In this document: one piece after another, positions 33,780 to 47,145 of the stretch
Numbering within the stretch: position 1 is the first letter of the stretch
How the letters are laid out: every line of letters starts with the position of its first letter
From: Gordius sp. MW1
Lineage: Eukaryota; Nematomorpha; Gordioida; Gordea; Gordiidae
Direction of reading: 5' to 3'
DNA: 64,000 nt
NCBI GenBank assembly: GCA_964036665.1
Contig: OZ038530.1
Location: forward strand, 14,727,001 to 14,791,000
Program-made: the position numbers and the translations under genes
Notes under the pieces: model-generated
What the model was told of the DNA's origin: nothing
What the model saw: the letters and a program-made list of their open reading frames with translations, nothing else
Database searches by the model: none

Positions 33780-36740
33780 CATCTGATTATAAATTTATAT
33801 TTACTTATTAAAAAGATATAATTTAATGTAGGCATAGCCAAATTTAAAGTGGTGGAAGGGGGAATTGTTATGACTACTTTTATGAACGCATTTGACAGGT
33901 TTCCATCTCAACAAAATAATTGCGTCAGATTGAGAGTGCCTGAACAAAATAAAATTAAATGATCAGCGCATCAGCCATGTGCAAAGCTATCATGCGATTT
34001 CAATCGTCTTGCGTTACTGTACAAAGCTGATGATTATTAAAAGTCTGAGTCGACATATTCTAAGAGGCACTATGACAAATGTGTGTCCTTATGGAAATTC
34101 TTTGAATTTGAAGGAGAAATTAAAAGACTGAGTTGCAACTCTGGAAAATTTTAAATCCGAAACCACCAGAGCATTAAAAACTGCATATCGGATTTTAAAG
34201 CATTTCCGGTTTAATGTTAGCAGTCACAAATTATTATTTTAACTGACTTTGGGTGCAGAAATTTTAATAGAACTAATGCCAACTTTCAGTATGAAAGGAC
34301 AAATCATTATAAGGGCGACTCCCTCCTTTAAATAACAGATTGTAAACCTAACTAACAAATGTGTTTCATCGATGATGAAAATTTTGAATTTAATGCACAC
34401 TGCAAAATTTTTATTGGCATAAAAAGGTCAATTGTTTTAAAATTGCAAGAGCTTTTTTACTCACAATAAGTCCGTTGAGCGATGGCATGATGCTATTTGT
34501 ACACATAAGAATGTCAATCATGAACGCCTGCCGGATAACATACAGATATTTATCAGGATTAACATTTCAGCTAAGGTGGAATCTAAAAAGAAATCCAAGC
34601 AAAGATAAATGCTGGATAAATTTTATGGAGATCTAACCGGTATCATATGAGACAAAATTATCTTAAAAGAATTTAAAGTAAACAATATAGGTCGATCATA
34701 CAGTCAACAATACGGTATAGCTTGAAATCATGAACTATATCAAAAAGCAATCTAGCGTCTATGGAGACCAGGATGCTAAGAGCGTTGTAAGGAACAACTA
34801 AAATGGAACACAAACGCAACTAATAAATAAGGAGAAATTTTCGTACAACATCAATGAGGATAAAGCTGGTAACAATTAGACTAAGATGGTATATCATGGA
34901 CGAAATGATAGCTCCCCCGAAAAAAATCGTACAAATCAAATTAACCAAATATAGCACGGGAAATATACAAGATAACTAAATCGGTCTTTCTGACCCCGTC
35001 AATGGTTCCGTCCCAACCCACTCAAGAGGCCCGCATGAACCTCGGCTTGCGCCTTTTGAACCCTGACCGGCCTGTTGTCTTTGTCGAGCCTCGGCCCTCG
35101 ACCCTTTTATACCTCGTATAGAAGCATTTCATTTCCTACGAAATTTAAGCAGTAGTGAAAAAAGAGCGTAAATTTAGGCCACGTTGGTGCTTTTGGATTA
35201 AGCTAATAAGAGATATCAGCAAAAGGTTACAGCCTTCCCGCGGGCCGGGCTTGGACAGGCTTATGCATTAAAATAAAGTAACGGGGATGGTTAGGCTATA
35301 GTTTCGCCATCTCCATTTTATTTAATTTAATATCGCAATATTAAATCATAAAGGACGACATAAAATGTGAAAATATGGTAGGGTACCTAAAATATGGTAT
35401 GTGGCAAAACGGAAATTATTTAATAACAAAAAAAGGGGGGAATTCAGAGATGAGAACTGCCCGGCCATGGGCCCAACTGTCTTCAACTTTGATTTTTTTT
35501 TTTTGGGGGGGGGGGGCTCGGGCGGGCACGCTGATAAGATTTGGGCAATTCGGGCATAGTTAAATTAAAATTATAATTATCTTGTTACTTTTTATTAGAT
35601 TGTATATCTCGAATGCTACCCAAATTAAATTTTTGCCCGACTCCATTTCTTAGCTACGTTTTTGGAAAGGATTGAAATATTTATATTTATGTAGGTTCTC
35701 AATACCCATGTGTGCCGTCTAGACTTCAAACAAAGGCGTCATGCCATTTTCACACAATGTATGCAATAAGTGCTTAATTCTAATTCATTTAATTTTTTCA
35801 ACAAATAAAAAATTCGCCTCTTTAATTCCCTAATCTACGCTATTACTTATTTCTAATTTTTATAATAATTTCCATATCATTCTTTTTTTGCCCCATTTCA
35901 TACGCCCTTTATATTCTCTTATCTACGCTATTACTTATATTTTTAACACAAAATTAATTCACAACCATTCTTTTTTGGCTTCAAATACATAAATATTTTC
36001 CATTATATTCTATAGCAAAGTAAGTTTTACTAAGTGAAATAATTTTTTAATAACCTAAATGCATGAGCAATTAATCTATTAAAATTGAATCACCATTTTT
36101 TAATAAAAGATTTTGGGATTGCCTAAATTCAGGTCTAACGGGCAAATTTAATTAATCGAGCCGGCAACTCTAATGGTTCGGGCATGGCCGAGCGGACACT
36201 TAAAGGGGATCAGGCGGTTAATTTAGTTAAAAATATGGACCGGCCCGGGTTTGGACAGAAAAATTTATACAAATCTGAGTTTGGGATAGCATAAATTCGA
36301 AAAAAACAGGCAAATTTAATATTTCGGGCCGGGCAATTCGGGCAGCTTTAACGATTCGGGCTGGCCCGGGCGGACACTTAGATGGGTTCGGGCGGGCAAT
36401 AAAGTTATAAAATTGAATTGGGCCGGGTTTCGGGCAGAATATTCCAAACAAATCTGACCTCTGGGAGTAATACAAACAGTATTATGTTAGTTTACGGTTT
36501 GTGTCACATTGCAAACAGGTTAAATTTCTATTTGGCCCGGACAAATTTATCTTAGATGACTGTTGGTTCATCGGGTACTGGTGACGTAAGGGAATGTTGA
36601 GAGATCAGGTCCCATATATATTCATCGGTGAATTCATCTCTAGAAGGTAAATCAGCTATTTATTCGTTCGTTGGGACCTAAGTTAAACTGTTCTTTATCT
36701 CCTAACTGCTGAAAAGCCTATCGTCAGGATGATTTTGGTT
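33780..36740. other. Repeat-rich intergenic DNA with GGCCCGGG-type words
   Basis: No gene seen. A segment of roughly 130 bp (GGCCCGGG/CGGGCAATT words, then GCGGACACTTA and an AT stretch) is present twice in tandem at about 36165-36290 and 36340-36470, with further pieces near 35230 and 35510. Such GGGCCGG-rich zones resemble the sub-terminal parts of the hAT at 22591-23545, so a decayed hAT relative is plausible. A T run plus G run lies at 35492-35517. Confidence 0.45.
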
Positions 36741-36749
36741 AGGGCCCCT

Positions 36750-38950
36750 TCTAAGTGTGGAGCGTGAGCCTATCTTTTTTTGAGTATGTAATAAGCTGTT
36801 TTGGAATCTGTGTGTATTTTGGGAACAGCATTGGGGTTTTTTACTTTGACCCTAAGATATGCCAAAGTAAAAGCAATTAGTCCTAACAGATTAATCGTAG
36901 GGTTGTACTTTTGGCTTTTGAAGAGCTTCAAGGCCTGGGTATATGGATTGACATAAATTCTGCCATGAAGTAAATACCTATCATCGACTCTGAGGCGTCT
37001 GCGTATGCCGAGTGGTTGTAAGTAGGAGCTATGAGTCTTATTAGCCAGGGAGGATTTGATGGCTTTTAATTTGAGTAGTAAAAGCGATGCATAGAAGGGG
37101 AATTCATGATTGACTAGAAAGATATGTTACAGAGGTCTAAACTTTTTTGTCCACCCAGTGATCATGTATGTGTAGTGGGTGAGAATGCCTAAGCAGGGTT
37201 GGGCGACCACTGGATGCGGTCTTTACTTGCATTGGATGTAGTGTTGTAAAATCTTTACCGCCGCGTCAATCTTTTTAAGAGTCTTGTTGATCGAGAGTTC
37301 CGAATGTACGAGATTAACATGAAGGCCCTTGTAGTTTAGTTCTTTATTGGGGGTGAGGGTGGATTTAGATTTATTAATAGAAAGGCTCGTGAGAGCCAAA
37401 GGAATTCGTTGGTGTCCCCTTGCACGTCATTCTTGTTATTGTTTTTTAGATAAGGATATCATTTAGGTACACGTTGTAGTGGCATTTAAGAATCAACTTT
37501 TTACAGAAATCCTATATGATTTGCTGAAGCACAAATGGACTGAAGGAGGCGCCCACAGGAAGGACCTCTATAGGAATATTTCCGGCTCTACTTTAAACCC
37601 GAATAGGTGTGAAATTGCAGGATCGAGTAAAATAGAGAAGAAGGCGCACTTCATATCAATTTTGGTATTATATTAGGCTTCTGCTGCCGAGAAATAATAA
37701 TCGTTTTTTGGATGAAGGGGTAGTCTATAAATTATTTGCTGTTTATGTATAAGTCTGCCATGAGTCTGGGGCTGCTATCGCTTTTCGGAATAAAATGAAG
37801 GGCGATTGGGTAGGGTGAGGTTTTAGTGTGGTATATATATCAAGGGGAAGAGCGAAAGGGACTTTAGGCTACGCGATTGAGGATAAGGAAAAAATAGGGC
37901 CCCTGGAAGGATCATGAATAATGGGGTGGGCCTCGCCGTCTAGACCGAGCGCGATTAAAGGGGGGGATGTAGATATTCCGGCATATCTGTATTTTCAGGA
38001 TGCAGCACGACCCGCCATCCTCACATTTCTACGTTCGCTCATTCCCAGCCTCACCCGAGCCTTACTTTTTGCTGGAGGGAGGCCTTCTTTGATTAGGTTG
38101 TTGAGGGTCTGCACGAAAGGGATGAACTAGCTCAGTGAACTGTCCAAAGCCATTAAGAACAGCCCAGTCTTTCGACTTTCCCGTAACGACTCTCCATCCG
38201 TAGTATGTCGCCATCGCGATGGTTTTGATTCTTTCTGACAGAATATTTAAGCTTTGTCGCGGTCTTAGTTATCCGCCATCTCTAACAAGAAATTAATTTC
38301 GTGTTTTTGATATGCTGGGATGGCTTTGATGCGATCCTCGGCCTCACGTAATCTTTTTGTAAGAATTTTGAGAATGTCTAAGTCCAATTCCTCGATACCA
38401 GTCAGTTTTTTCTCTACTGCCTTGGCTATGTAGTTATCTAATTCTAGCTGAATGAGGTGTATGACTTTCTCGAGGTGTTCGCGATCTTGTTGCCTAGCCC
38501 ATTCTTTCTCTCTTGCTACTGTGTCTTGATAGGTGACTTTCGGAGAAGTTTTGGATTGTCTTTGTCAACCAGGTTGAAAGTTAATTCCTGGCTACCAGTA
38601 TGTAGGTGGGTTTAGATCAGGAGGTCGAGGAGCGACTGACGATGGCTGTCGACAAATTTCGACGTTTTCTAGCGCGGTGACCTTACGCGCTAGATTTGCT
38701 ACGTCTTCCCTGAAGCCAACCTGACAAGCAATCCATTCCAATGTTGTCATTTCATGCCCGGGTTCAGTATCGAGCCCCGATTTTCCAAAGGAGGCGTCGT
38801 GTTCGGAGGTTTGGTTCCTGGTGGATGTCGGGTTCCCGGGGGGAGTTAGGAAGAGATTCTGAAGAAGGGGACGAGATTAACCGGGAGAGTGGACGAGACA
38901 TTAGATTTTGAACGTAAGGGATAAGACATGGGATACTGTGACAACACAAA
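36750..38950 (-). mobile_element. Old retroelement fossil with RT and RNase H traces
   Basis: The minus strand shows, in order, a charged helical gag-like region (~38560-38260, with EWARQQDREHLEKVIHL), RT-like pieces (~37800-37450: SDSSPRLMADLYINSK, KCAFFSILLDPAISHLFGF, CHYNVYLNDIL), and RNase H-like pieces (~37120-36780, with HTDSKTAYYIL). This is the order of LTR-type or DIRS-type elements, but termini were not found and the family is uncertain. It is heavily broken and clearly old. Confidence 0.45.
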
Positions 38951-39586
38951 TTTGGTAGGGTACCAGGGATATATGTGGCAAAAGTTTCCTAAATTAGCAA
39001 GGAAAATTAAATTATATTTCCATCTTAGTTCATATTCATCAATATCTTAACGCGCAATAAGTGTTAATTAGAGATTATATATACACATGATCCAATAAGA
39101 GTAGCCACTTAAATTTAAGGGGCAATAATGATTTAAGAAGGTCAGAAAATGTTGTTTTTTTAGATTTAGAAATTTTGGACATTGCCGCTTCATTTATACC
39201 GTCTTGCAAGATTAGAGTAAATAAATTTAATTTAGATTAGCCTTATTACAAGTTTATGAAGATTTTAAATATTTACTCAATTAAAGTTTAAAAACAATTT
39301 TTAAAGTTATCTTTAAGTCTCTTTTATAAAATATCACTGCTTATTCATATCAATAGCCTAAAAGATTTTAAAGGTTGAAAAGCAAAGAAGCCAAGTAACT
39401 TTATTAAAAACATTTTAACCTTTTAAAAGTCATATATGGTTTTATGTTACCGACTACAAGTGCCACTAGTGAAAATTTTTTTCCTCTAGGTCGCCTTTTA
39501 AAATATAGAGGAACTCATCTGACCGTAAATTATGAATAATAAATCTTTTTACTTGATTAGTAATCACATTTTTAACGTATATATTA

Positions 39587-40565
39587 ATTGCTATACAAGT
39601 TATAAGCTCGCTTTTGGTTGTCCGTCCCTCCAACTTGTAATTTTTCAATATTGCGGTGTTGTCCGTCCGTCCGTTGTCCAACTTGTAATTTTTGCATAAT
39701 TGCCGTGGAAACATACACGGATTTTTAATAGCGGTGGCTTATGCTTCTGTAAAAGAATTTTATTTTGCTTTTGCAAATAGACTAGCTAATGACCGCTGCC
39801 TGGCTTTAATTTTTTCGCCCAGCTTTATGCATAAATTTCTTTGTGCAACTTGTCTAGATTGTTGCTATATATCGGATAATTGCGAAACTGGCTAAATAAT
39901 TCCCAGCAAATTATGATGACCGTTGCTTAATTCTACTTTATCTGACCGGCCAGAGCCCCATATTCTGGTTGCTGTTTTGTGAATTTCTTTTGACAATTTG
40001 TCCAGGTTGTTGCTTTATAACGGATGATAGCGAAACTGGCTAAATAATTCCCTGAAAATCAATCATGATCGTTGCTTATTCTTCTTTATCTGACCCCGGC
40101 CAAGGCCAAAATTATTAATTACTATTCTAATTGTATATTTGCTGCTTTTGAATTTTTTTCTTTTTGTTATTAATCTTAATTTTATTTTTGTTAATAAGAT
40201 AAAAAATAGGCTTTTTAGCCTGCAGGCTACTGACCGATGGAAAAAATGTCGACTGGCCAAAGTGTGATTGGAAATTTCGTTTATTTTTTAAATATTTGGC
40301 CCTTATGTATTTATACGCATTTTGACCGTCTGCTGACTATTAGAAATAATGACCACTGGCCAAAGTGTGAATCGATTTTTTTTCTATATTATAATTATAT
40401 ATTTGGCCGTCTGCTGACCATTAGAAAAAAATATCACTGGCCAAAGTGTAAATCAAAATTGTTTTTTCTATATTATAATTAAAGGCTATTTGGCCGTCTG
40501 CTGGCTAATGATCAGTAGAAAAAATTACCACTGGCCAAAGTGTAAATCGAAATTTTTTTTTCCTA
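39587..40565 (+). repeat. Diverged relative of the composite repeat, left end intact
   Basis: Starts ATTAATTGCTATACAAGTTA, then TTTTGGTTGTCCGTCC, a variable block with GCAATTATGCAAAAATTACAAG-like sequence (in inverted form), and ends in four hairpin-type units (40205-40560) with GACCACTGGCCAAAGTG words. A ~0.9-kb inverse relative lies at 56430-57345. No coding capacity. This subfamily has one clear palindromic end and a hairpin-unit end. Confidence 0.65.
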
Positions 40566-41049
40566 TATTTTGCCCTTTTTATAATTTCTTTCCCACGTCT
40601 CGCCGCACCCCACACACCTTATAAGGGTCTTTATATGTATAGTTTTACAAATGGGCTTGCCCCGTCCCTTTTGGCTTCTAAAATCGCTATCCACTAACCT
40701 AACCCTAAATAAGTGAGTGAGAGAGAGCTTGGTAGTCGAAATTCACTTTATATTCTCCAAAATTTTCACCTTCATTTCACCGTCGTAACTAATATTCGCA
40801 CCATAATCCATTTTTTTACTCTCGAGATTGGGTAAAATATTACCATTTCATTGTTGCTTTGTTGTTTATACTATACATATGCGCACTACGACGGTCTCAA
40901 GTCCGTGTGCAAAAAGTGGAGGGTTAGCGTCAGGTCGGAGACCTGCCATAAAAACCAACTCCAAAATTATGATAGTTTTTAACAAGATTTTACAAGAAAA
41001 GGCTAGGGCGTCCTCCACAAACGACGCGCACTGCATCTGCATACCTCGC
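40566..41049. other. Probable 5' leader of the RTE LINE plus unassigned DNA
   Basis: The less AT-rich stretch from about 40870 leads without a break into the endonuclease frame of the LINE and probably belongs to it. Nothing else is recognised. Confidence 0.4.
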
Positions 41050-42900
41050 CCGTGAAATGAGAAAAATATTTAGGGTTACTGCCCAACTCACAACGAAGGC
41101 GGTTAAGGAAATTAGGTGTGGAAAAAATGAGAATAACGTGCTGGAATGTGGGAACGTGACGGGGAAGAGCATCGAGGTCGCACAAATGCTAAAAAGAAGA
41201 AAGGTACACATCGCCTGCCTACAAGAGACGAGGTGGAACGAATCAAAGCCCGGAAGTTAGGAGAAGGCTACAAACTATTCAGTGGGTCATCAAATCGTAG
41301 AAACGGGGTCGGTATCGTTCTAAGCGAATCGTTTAAGGACAAGGTGGTCGAGTCAAGCGTTGCTCCGACAGGCTAATGTGGGTGAAGATTGCAGATCAAG
41401 GGGGCCTCCTAACCGTTATGTGCGCGTATGCTCTGCAAATTGGGTATGGAATCAGAGAAAGACATATTCTTCGATTCATTGGAAAAAGAAATACAAGAAA
41501 TAGGACAGGAAGAAAGGCTAATTATTGGGGCAGATTTCAACGCTCACGTAGGGAGATCGTTTCGGGTATGAACGCAATCATGGAGGCTATGGGCATGGTC
41601 TGAAGAACAAAGAAGGGGAAAAACTTCTTCAAGTATTCCAAGCATATGACATGTCCATCGTTAACACCTATTTTCAAAACGCGAAGATCATATTGTGACC
41701 TATAGAAGTACGGCGAAAGAACTTATGGAGCATCAAGGATTGCAAAGTAATACCGGTAGAAGAAATCGCCAGGCAACATTGTCCCCTTGTTATGGATCTT
41801 GACAGAAGAGTATTTCCCGAAAGAAGAAAGGTCTATGAGCCTCGAATTCGATACGAAAGGCTAAAGGATCCGTCGACAAACGAAAATACCATCAAAAAGC
41901 CTCCTCACTCTTGGGTGCAAGGAAGTTGCAAAGGGACGTAGACGACGATTGGGAGACGTTATCTAAGGACATCAAGGAAACAGCGATTCGTTTTCTAGGA
42001 CAGACCAAAGGAGGCAAAGCTATGAATAAGCAACTATGGTATTTCATCAAAAGAAAGTAAAATCTATATAGACGGTGGCATTAATCAAAGAAGTCGGAGG
42101 ATTATCAAGAGTATAGGGACGCAAAGAGGGCTGCAAAAAGGCCGTTGCAATAGCGAAGAATGCCGCCTACACCGAGATGGCAAACAAACTGGATCATAAA
42201 GGGGGCGATAGGCTTATGGACAAATTGGCCAAGATAAGGGAGAAGAAAAGCCGCTATGTCGGAGTTCTTAGAATAGTCAAAGACAAGAAGGGTCAAACCT
42301 TGTTCAAGCCTTAGGAAGTGATGGAAAGGTGGAAAGGATATTCTAAGAACCTTATGAATATTGCAAATGACAAAGATTCCCTTCCCGAAAATGAGCCAAA
42401 TATAAGTACGGTCGAACCCTTTCAGGAGGATGAAGTTAGGACACAAATGAACAAGATGCAAAAGCAAATGGTCCAGATGGAATATCTATGTAAGCATTGC
42501 TCGGATGTCGTGAAAAAGGAGTTACCACCATGACAAACCTTCTTAACAAGATATTGGTAGAAGAGCGAATTCCTAATCAATGGATATTTAAAGGCAAAGG
42601 AGACCCTCAATACTGTGGCAATTACAGAGGTATCTAGCTAACTTGCCACTTCTTGAAGCTTATGGAAAGGATCTTAGTAACAAGGCTGAAAAACGAGGTG
42701 GAAATATCGGCTAACCAATTCGGATTTGTGGCCGGCAAATCCACAATCGACCCAATCTTCGCACTAAGGCAAATGATGGATAAGTATGAGTATGGTGAAA
42801 AAGGGAAAGACCTACATATGTTATCGACTTGGAGAAAGCTTATGACACGGTCCCCCGCGATTTACAGCGTTTACCTAAACTTTTGCACTTTGTATTCCTC
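41050..42900 (+). mobile_element. RTE-type LINE, endonuclease and first part of RT
   Basis: Plus-strand frames encode an apurinic-type endonuclease: GKSIEVAQMLKRRKVHIACL then QETRW near 41230, NRRNGVGIVLSESFKDKVVE, IIGADFNAHVGRS near 41530, and RQHCPLVMDL near 41790. The start of a reverse transcriptase follows: NYRGI near 42630, ILVTRLKNEVEISANQFGFV near 42690 and KAYDTVPRDL near 42840. These are the marks of RTE-clade LINEs. The frame is interrupted several times, and the RT stops after motif A. The rest of the RT appears at 53841-54630, so the two are probably halves of one insertion. Confidence 0.85.
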
Positions 42901-43259
42901 TCCTGCACACTAGTAGGAGAGAAAAGGGGTAATCAATCATAGCGTCTAACATGTATCGCTCATTCCTTCTCTCCCCTTCGCATGTAACACACTCCTTACC
43001 CAACCTTACATATTATTTTGCAACTCATACACCATATTTTGCACTTTTTTATAAAATGGTCGTTTTTTGTATAAATTAGTCAATTTTTTTTTCAAATTTT
43101 TTCTAGTATCGTTTAAATTAATTAAACTTAAATTTTTTTAATGATTAATTTTTTTAATTTAAAGTTTATTCAACCTTAAAAATGAAATTTTGTCATGTAT
43201 AGGTTTATTGTCGTGATTTTCATTATTTAAAAATTTTTTTTGTAAATTTTTTGTTAACG

Positions 43260-43700
43260 GCTTGGGGGGGGGCAAATTAAAAAAAAGGTCTCAACTATCT
43301 AAAATTTTCCTGAGAGCTAAAAAAAAGGTCTCGACTATCCAAAAATTTTCCTGCGACCGTAATTTAAATTTCATTTTACTAAAATAATTTATATTTTTGT
43401 GTAAATTAATTTGAGTTAAGTTCAAATAGGGGGGGGGGGCAGCCGCGCCCCCTGCCCCCCTGGCTAATTAGGGGGGGGGGCAAAACATTTTTTTTTAATT
43501 TTTAAGGGTTTTTGTATTGAAATCCTTCTTTTTTAAATTAGGGGGGGGGGCAGCCGCGTCCCCTGCCCCCGCCTGGCTAATTGGGGGGGGGGTGGCAAAT
43601 TTTTTAATTTTTAAGGGTTTTTGTATTGAAATCCTTATTTTTTTTAAATTTAGGCCCCCCCCTGCCTAATTAAGGGGGGGGGGCAACGCCCATGACCTCA
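43260..43700. repeat. Nested GGCGTAGCC-end MITEs with long G runs
   Basis: At least three partial copies lie head to tail. Each has a G run of 8-10, then GCAAA and a GGGTTTTTGTATTGAAAT word, and two have GCAGCCGCG and CCTGCCCC. The block ends with CAACGCCCATGACC, the outer end of the family. The units GGTCTCGACTATCCAAAA and TTTTCCTGCGACC match the 2299-2414 repeat in inverse orientation. Confidence 0.6.
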
Positions 43701-44506
43701 CCCCTTTTTTTACGTGAAATGTGTTTTGGGAACTCTTGCAACTTACCCTGCGCCTTTCATAATTTTTTTCCGTCCAAATTTGTTCATTATTTTGGTATTT
43801 TTACATATAAGTACATTAATCGTTATGGGCCATTCCATGTCGTTTCGATCAAAAAAAGACGATTTTCGGCCCACGATCTCAGATCAAGCTGATATTTTGT
43901 GAGAATTTAGACCCTATAGGAAATAGTAATTTCTGAAAATTTTAGCCATTTTGGGCCAATACTTTTTAAGTTATGGACGCTAAAATGGCCAAAATCACGC
44001 TCGAGTGCGTTTTACAAATTTTACTATTATTGCCATAATTTCAAAAGTATTGGTGCTAGCTTCGTAATTTTTAGTGCATTTTAATCCTTATAAAATTCTC
44101 TACCAGAAAAATGTAACCGAAAACCTCAAACTTTTGTGGTTAAAGTTTTGTGGTCAAATTTGTGAAAAACTAAAAAAACCTACTTCGCGACCAGCTATAA
44201 TCACCAAATTCACCATGGGGATTCCCCTATGCCCAAATATCAAATTTCTAAAATAAAAAGTTTGGGGACGGCTATGGGGTGGTCAGGAAATCAAAAAAAC
44301 ACTAATAAATTAAATTAATTTATAGGTGGCGCTATAAACAACTATTACGAATTAGATATTTTAACTATACTTTATTACTAAAGGGCCACATCAAGATATA
44401 TCTGATAAAATATAAATTTATGGGAAATTTTTAAATATCGACTGAATTTAAAACAAAAATTTAAGAGAATTAAGATATTACATTCTGACTTTTTAACCTA
44501 ATTTTA
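43701..44506. other. Intergenic DNA, possible dispersed repeat
   Basis: No gene. The segment with GGGCCATTCCATGTCGTTTC (~43827) and AAAATGGCCAAAATCACG (~43982) has the feel of a dispersed repeat, but no second copy was found in this window. Confidence 0.35.
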
Positions 44507-44720
44507 CAGGGTTAGATTACAATTGCTTGGCTTTTTATTGCCTTAAATGATATAAAATTGCAGCTGGCAGATCATCCTAGCTTTCTACAATTAAATGATT
44601 AAAACCATATGTGCAACAACGCTATTAATTAAAACACAAATTCGATATCATATTAATTTTATTTGTTTCAACTGGCTATAATTTTATTAAAATACTTTAA
44701 TTTCGTGTCAATTAATTTCT

Positions 44721-45203
44721 ATGCCTAAAACCACTTATTGTTGTAATCCATTTAAGACCTATAAAGGTAAAATCAAAGGAATAAGAATTGTTTCTAAATG
44801 GATGACCTTTTTAGATCCCAATGCGAAATTATGTGACACATGTCGCAAATTAATTTATCAACGCCGGGATATTCCAAATATTAATCCGTCTGTTGATCCT
44901 TCTTTCTCCCCACCCCCAATAAATGAAATTATAGACAAAGCAGGACCATCTATTCAAGCCCTTAATACCTCATTATCTATGATTGCCGAATCCCCGATTA
45001 AAATGAAGAGATTCGTTGAAAAAAAATATCCATCAAGAAAATTAGAAAAAATTAAAAAAAGCCTTGCCGCAACCTTGGAAATCGTCGAGGAAAACAATCA
45101 ATTATCGGTCGATTCTGAATTACTAGATAGTATGAAATCTAGTTTTCATACATTAAACAAAAGTAATAAATATCGGATTCTAACACTACTCCCCGATAGT
45201 TAA
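44721..45203 (+). pseudogene. N-terminal part of a transposase-like protein, unknown family
   Basis: A 160-residue block begins with MPKTTYCCNPFKTYKGKIKG. It has two cysteine pairs (CC at 7-8 and CDTCRK near 53), which suggests a small zinc-binding domain, then a proline-rich and a helical, lysine-rich stretch. It ends in KYRILTLLPDS at a stop. The frame stays open after that stop and runs directly into the next block, so the break looks like a single in-frame stop in what was one gene. I recall similar proteins only as uncharacterised families in cnidarians and arthropods. Confidence 0.6.
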
Positions 45204-45245
45204 ACGGCACAAAAAATCAAGACAATTTTTAATGTTTCATACTAT

Positions 45246-46861
45246 ATGGCAAAACGGGCTAAAAAATTGAAATTAGAAAAAGGAATTTTATCCACCCCAA
45301 ATCTGCAGCCAGGTAAAACATTAAGCAGTTTTGAGATAGAATTAGTCGAGCAATTTTATTTATCAGATGATTTCTCCCGATTAATGGCAGGAAAGAAAGA
45401 TTTTATTTCTATGCTTGTTAATAAGAGGAAGACTAAAGTGCAAAAACGATTAGTTTTATTATATCTGAAAGAACTTTATTTACAATTTAAAGAAGCGAAT
45501 CCCAATGTTCAACTTGGCTTTTCAAAGTTTGCAGAGTTAAGGCCCAAAAATTGCATTTTAGCTGGAGTAAGTGGCAGTCACAATGTCTGTGTCTGCCAAT
45601 ACCATCAGAATGTCAAATTAATGATGATCGGAGCAAATTTTAATAAATTAACTAGCACTGACATGTACCCTCTCAAAACATATAAGGATATATTAGCAAA
45701 AATTATTTGTAATCCGCCTCTACCACATTGTTATTTAGGAAAGTGTTTATATTGTCCAGGTGTCATTCATATTAAACAACGAATATCAGAAATATTTAAA
45801 TCGTCAGATATAGAATACATAAAATATAAACAATGGCTAAGTGTAGATAGGACAACCCTAGAAAATTTAAATAAACATAGTGAAGATTTTCGAGGATTTT
45901 TGCGAGAAAATTGGTCATTTATTATATCATTCCTTCATAGCCGAACAACAAGCAATGTTTTTAAAAAATTTGAATCTTAACTTTAATTGCTCTGAAGTAA
46001 TAATTTTGAATGATTTTGCGGAAAACTATAGTTTTGTGGTGCAAGACTCGGTTCAGGCCTATCATTGGACCAATGTCCAGGCCACAATACATCCCTTTGT
46101 TGCTTACTATAAAATGGGCGATGGATTGAAATGTGCAACATATTATGATATCCGAATGTCTGCAGCATAATACTGCCAGCTATAGCGCATTTCAAAAGCG
46201 TTTTATAAATTTTTTATTGCAAGAGCTCGATTTTCAACCAAAAATTTTTGACTATTTTTCAGATGGAACGGCCGCTCAATATAAAAATAGAAAGAATACA
46301 ATTAATTTATGTCATCACATTGATGATTATGGGATCAAGGCAGAAGGGAATTTTTTTGCAACTTCTCATGGCAAAAGTCCTTGCGATGGTGCTGCCGGTA
46401 CTTTAAAACGTTTGGCTTATAAGGCTGGTTTGCAAAGACCATTCGAAAATCAAATAACACAGCCTTTCGAATTGTTTGAATGGGCGAAAAGTAGTTTTGC
46501 TAATATAAGTTTTGGTTATATGACGAATGAGGAGTTTAAACAAGAGGAATTGAAACTTACCTCTCGATTCAATCGAGCAAAACCTATTTCTGGGATGCAA
46601 AAGCTACATGCTTTAATACCTATTGACAGAAAGATAATTAAAACAAAGACGTATCCTAATTCAAGTGAATATTTTGAGGAAGAAATTCAAATAGCGAATG
46701 AAATTGATTTTGAAAATCTAAATGGTTACGTGGCATGTAGATACCAGAATAAATGGTGGTTAGCCTTAATTGTAGACAAGGATCTAATAAACGAATATAT
46801 TGTCGCTCATCTTTTACATCCTAATGGTCCGGCAAAATCTTTTTTTTCCCGTCAAAATTAA
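45246..46861 (+). pseudogene. Main part of the transposase-like protein with possible DDE-type core
   Basis: The first block (45246-45980) contains YMAKRAKKL, FSRLMAGKKDFISM, KLKVQKRL-like TKVQKRLVLLYLKELYLQF, a segment LGFSKFAELRPKNCILAG, cysteine-rich HNVCVCQYHQNVK and later HCYLGKCLYCPG. The next blocks, in shifted frames, carry NDFAENYSFVVQDSVQAYHW (~46010), YFSDGTAAQYKNRKNTINLC (~46255) and ATSHGKSPCDGAAGTLKRL (~46365). The spaced acidic residues in NDFAEN, FSDGTAAQ and PCDG resemble the catalytic triad of an RNase H-fold transposase, which is my inference. About two frame changes separate the blocks. The Cys/His region suggests DNA binding. The family is unnamed to me. Confidence 0.6.
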
Positions 46862-47145
46862 ATAAAATAAACATTAAAAAATCGGATGTTATAATGACAA
46901 TGTCTTTGTACACAATCACGGGACGTAGTTACACACTTTCTGCACAAGAAATGGATTTGGCTACTACGCAACTACATAAAATCTAACTTGAGAAGACATT
47001 TATTATTTATTATAATAAAGTATATTTATACAATTTATATTGAACATGAATTAGATAATAAAAAATATTTATTACGGTATATCTTTAACGAATGTTCGAA
47101 GACAAAGTATACCCTAACCCTGTATAATTTAGATAAAAAGTCATA

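Larger units (their letters stand above)
44507..47122 (+). mobile_element. Candidate DNA transposon around a transposase-like gene
   Basis: The three coding blocks at 44721-46861 are bracketed by CAGGGTTAG at 44507 and its reverse complement CTAACCCTG ending at 47122, a 9-bp match that could be the core of terminal inverted repeats. Beyond those nine bases the ends agree only loosely, and no clear target duplication was found, so the borders are tentative. The interior has no introns that I can support. The protein content looks like a mobile-element gene (see the coding entries). Confidence 0.4.
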
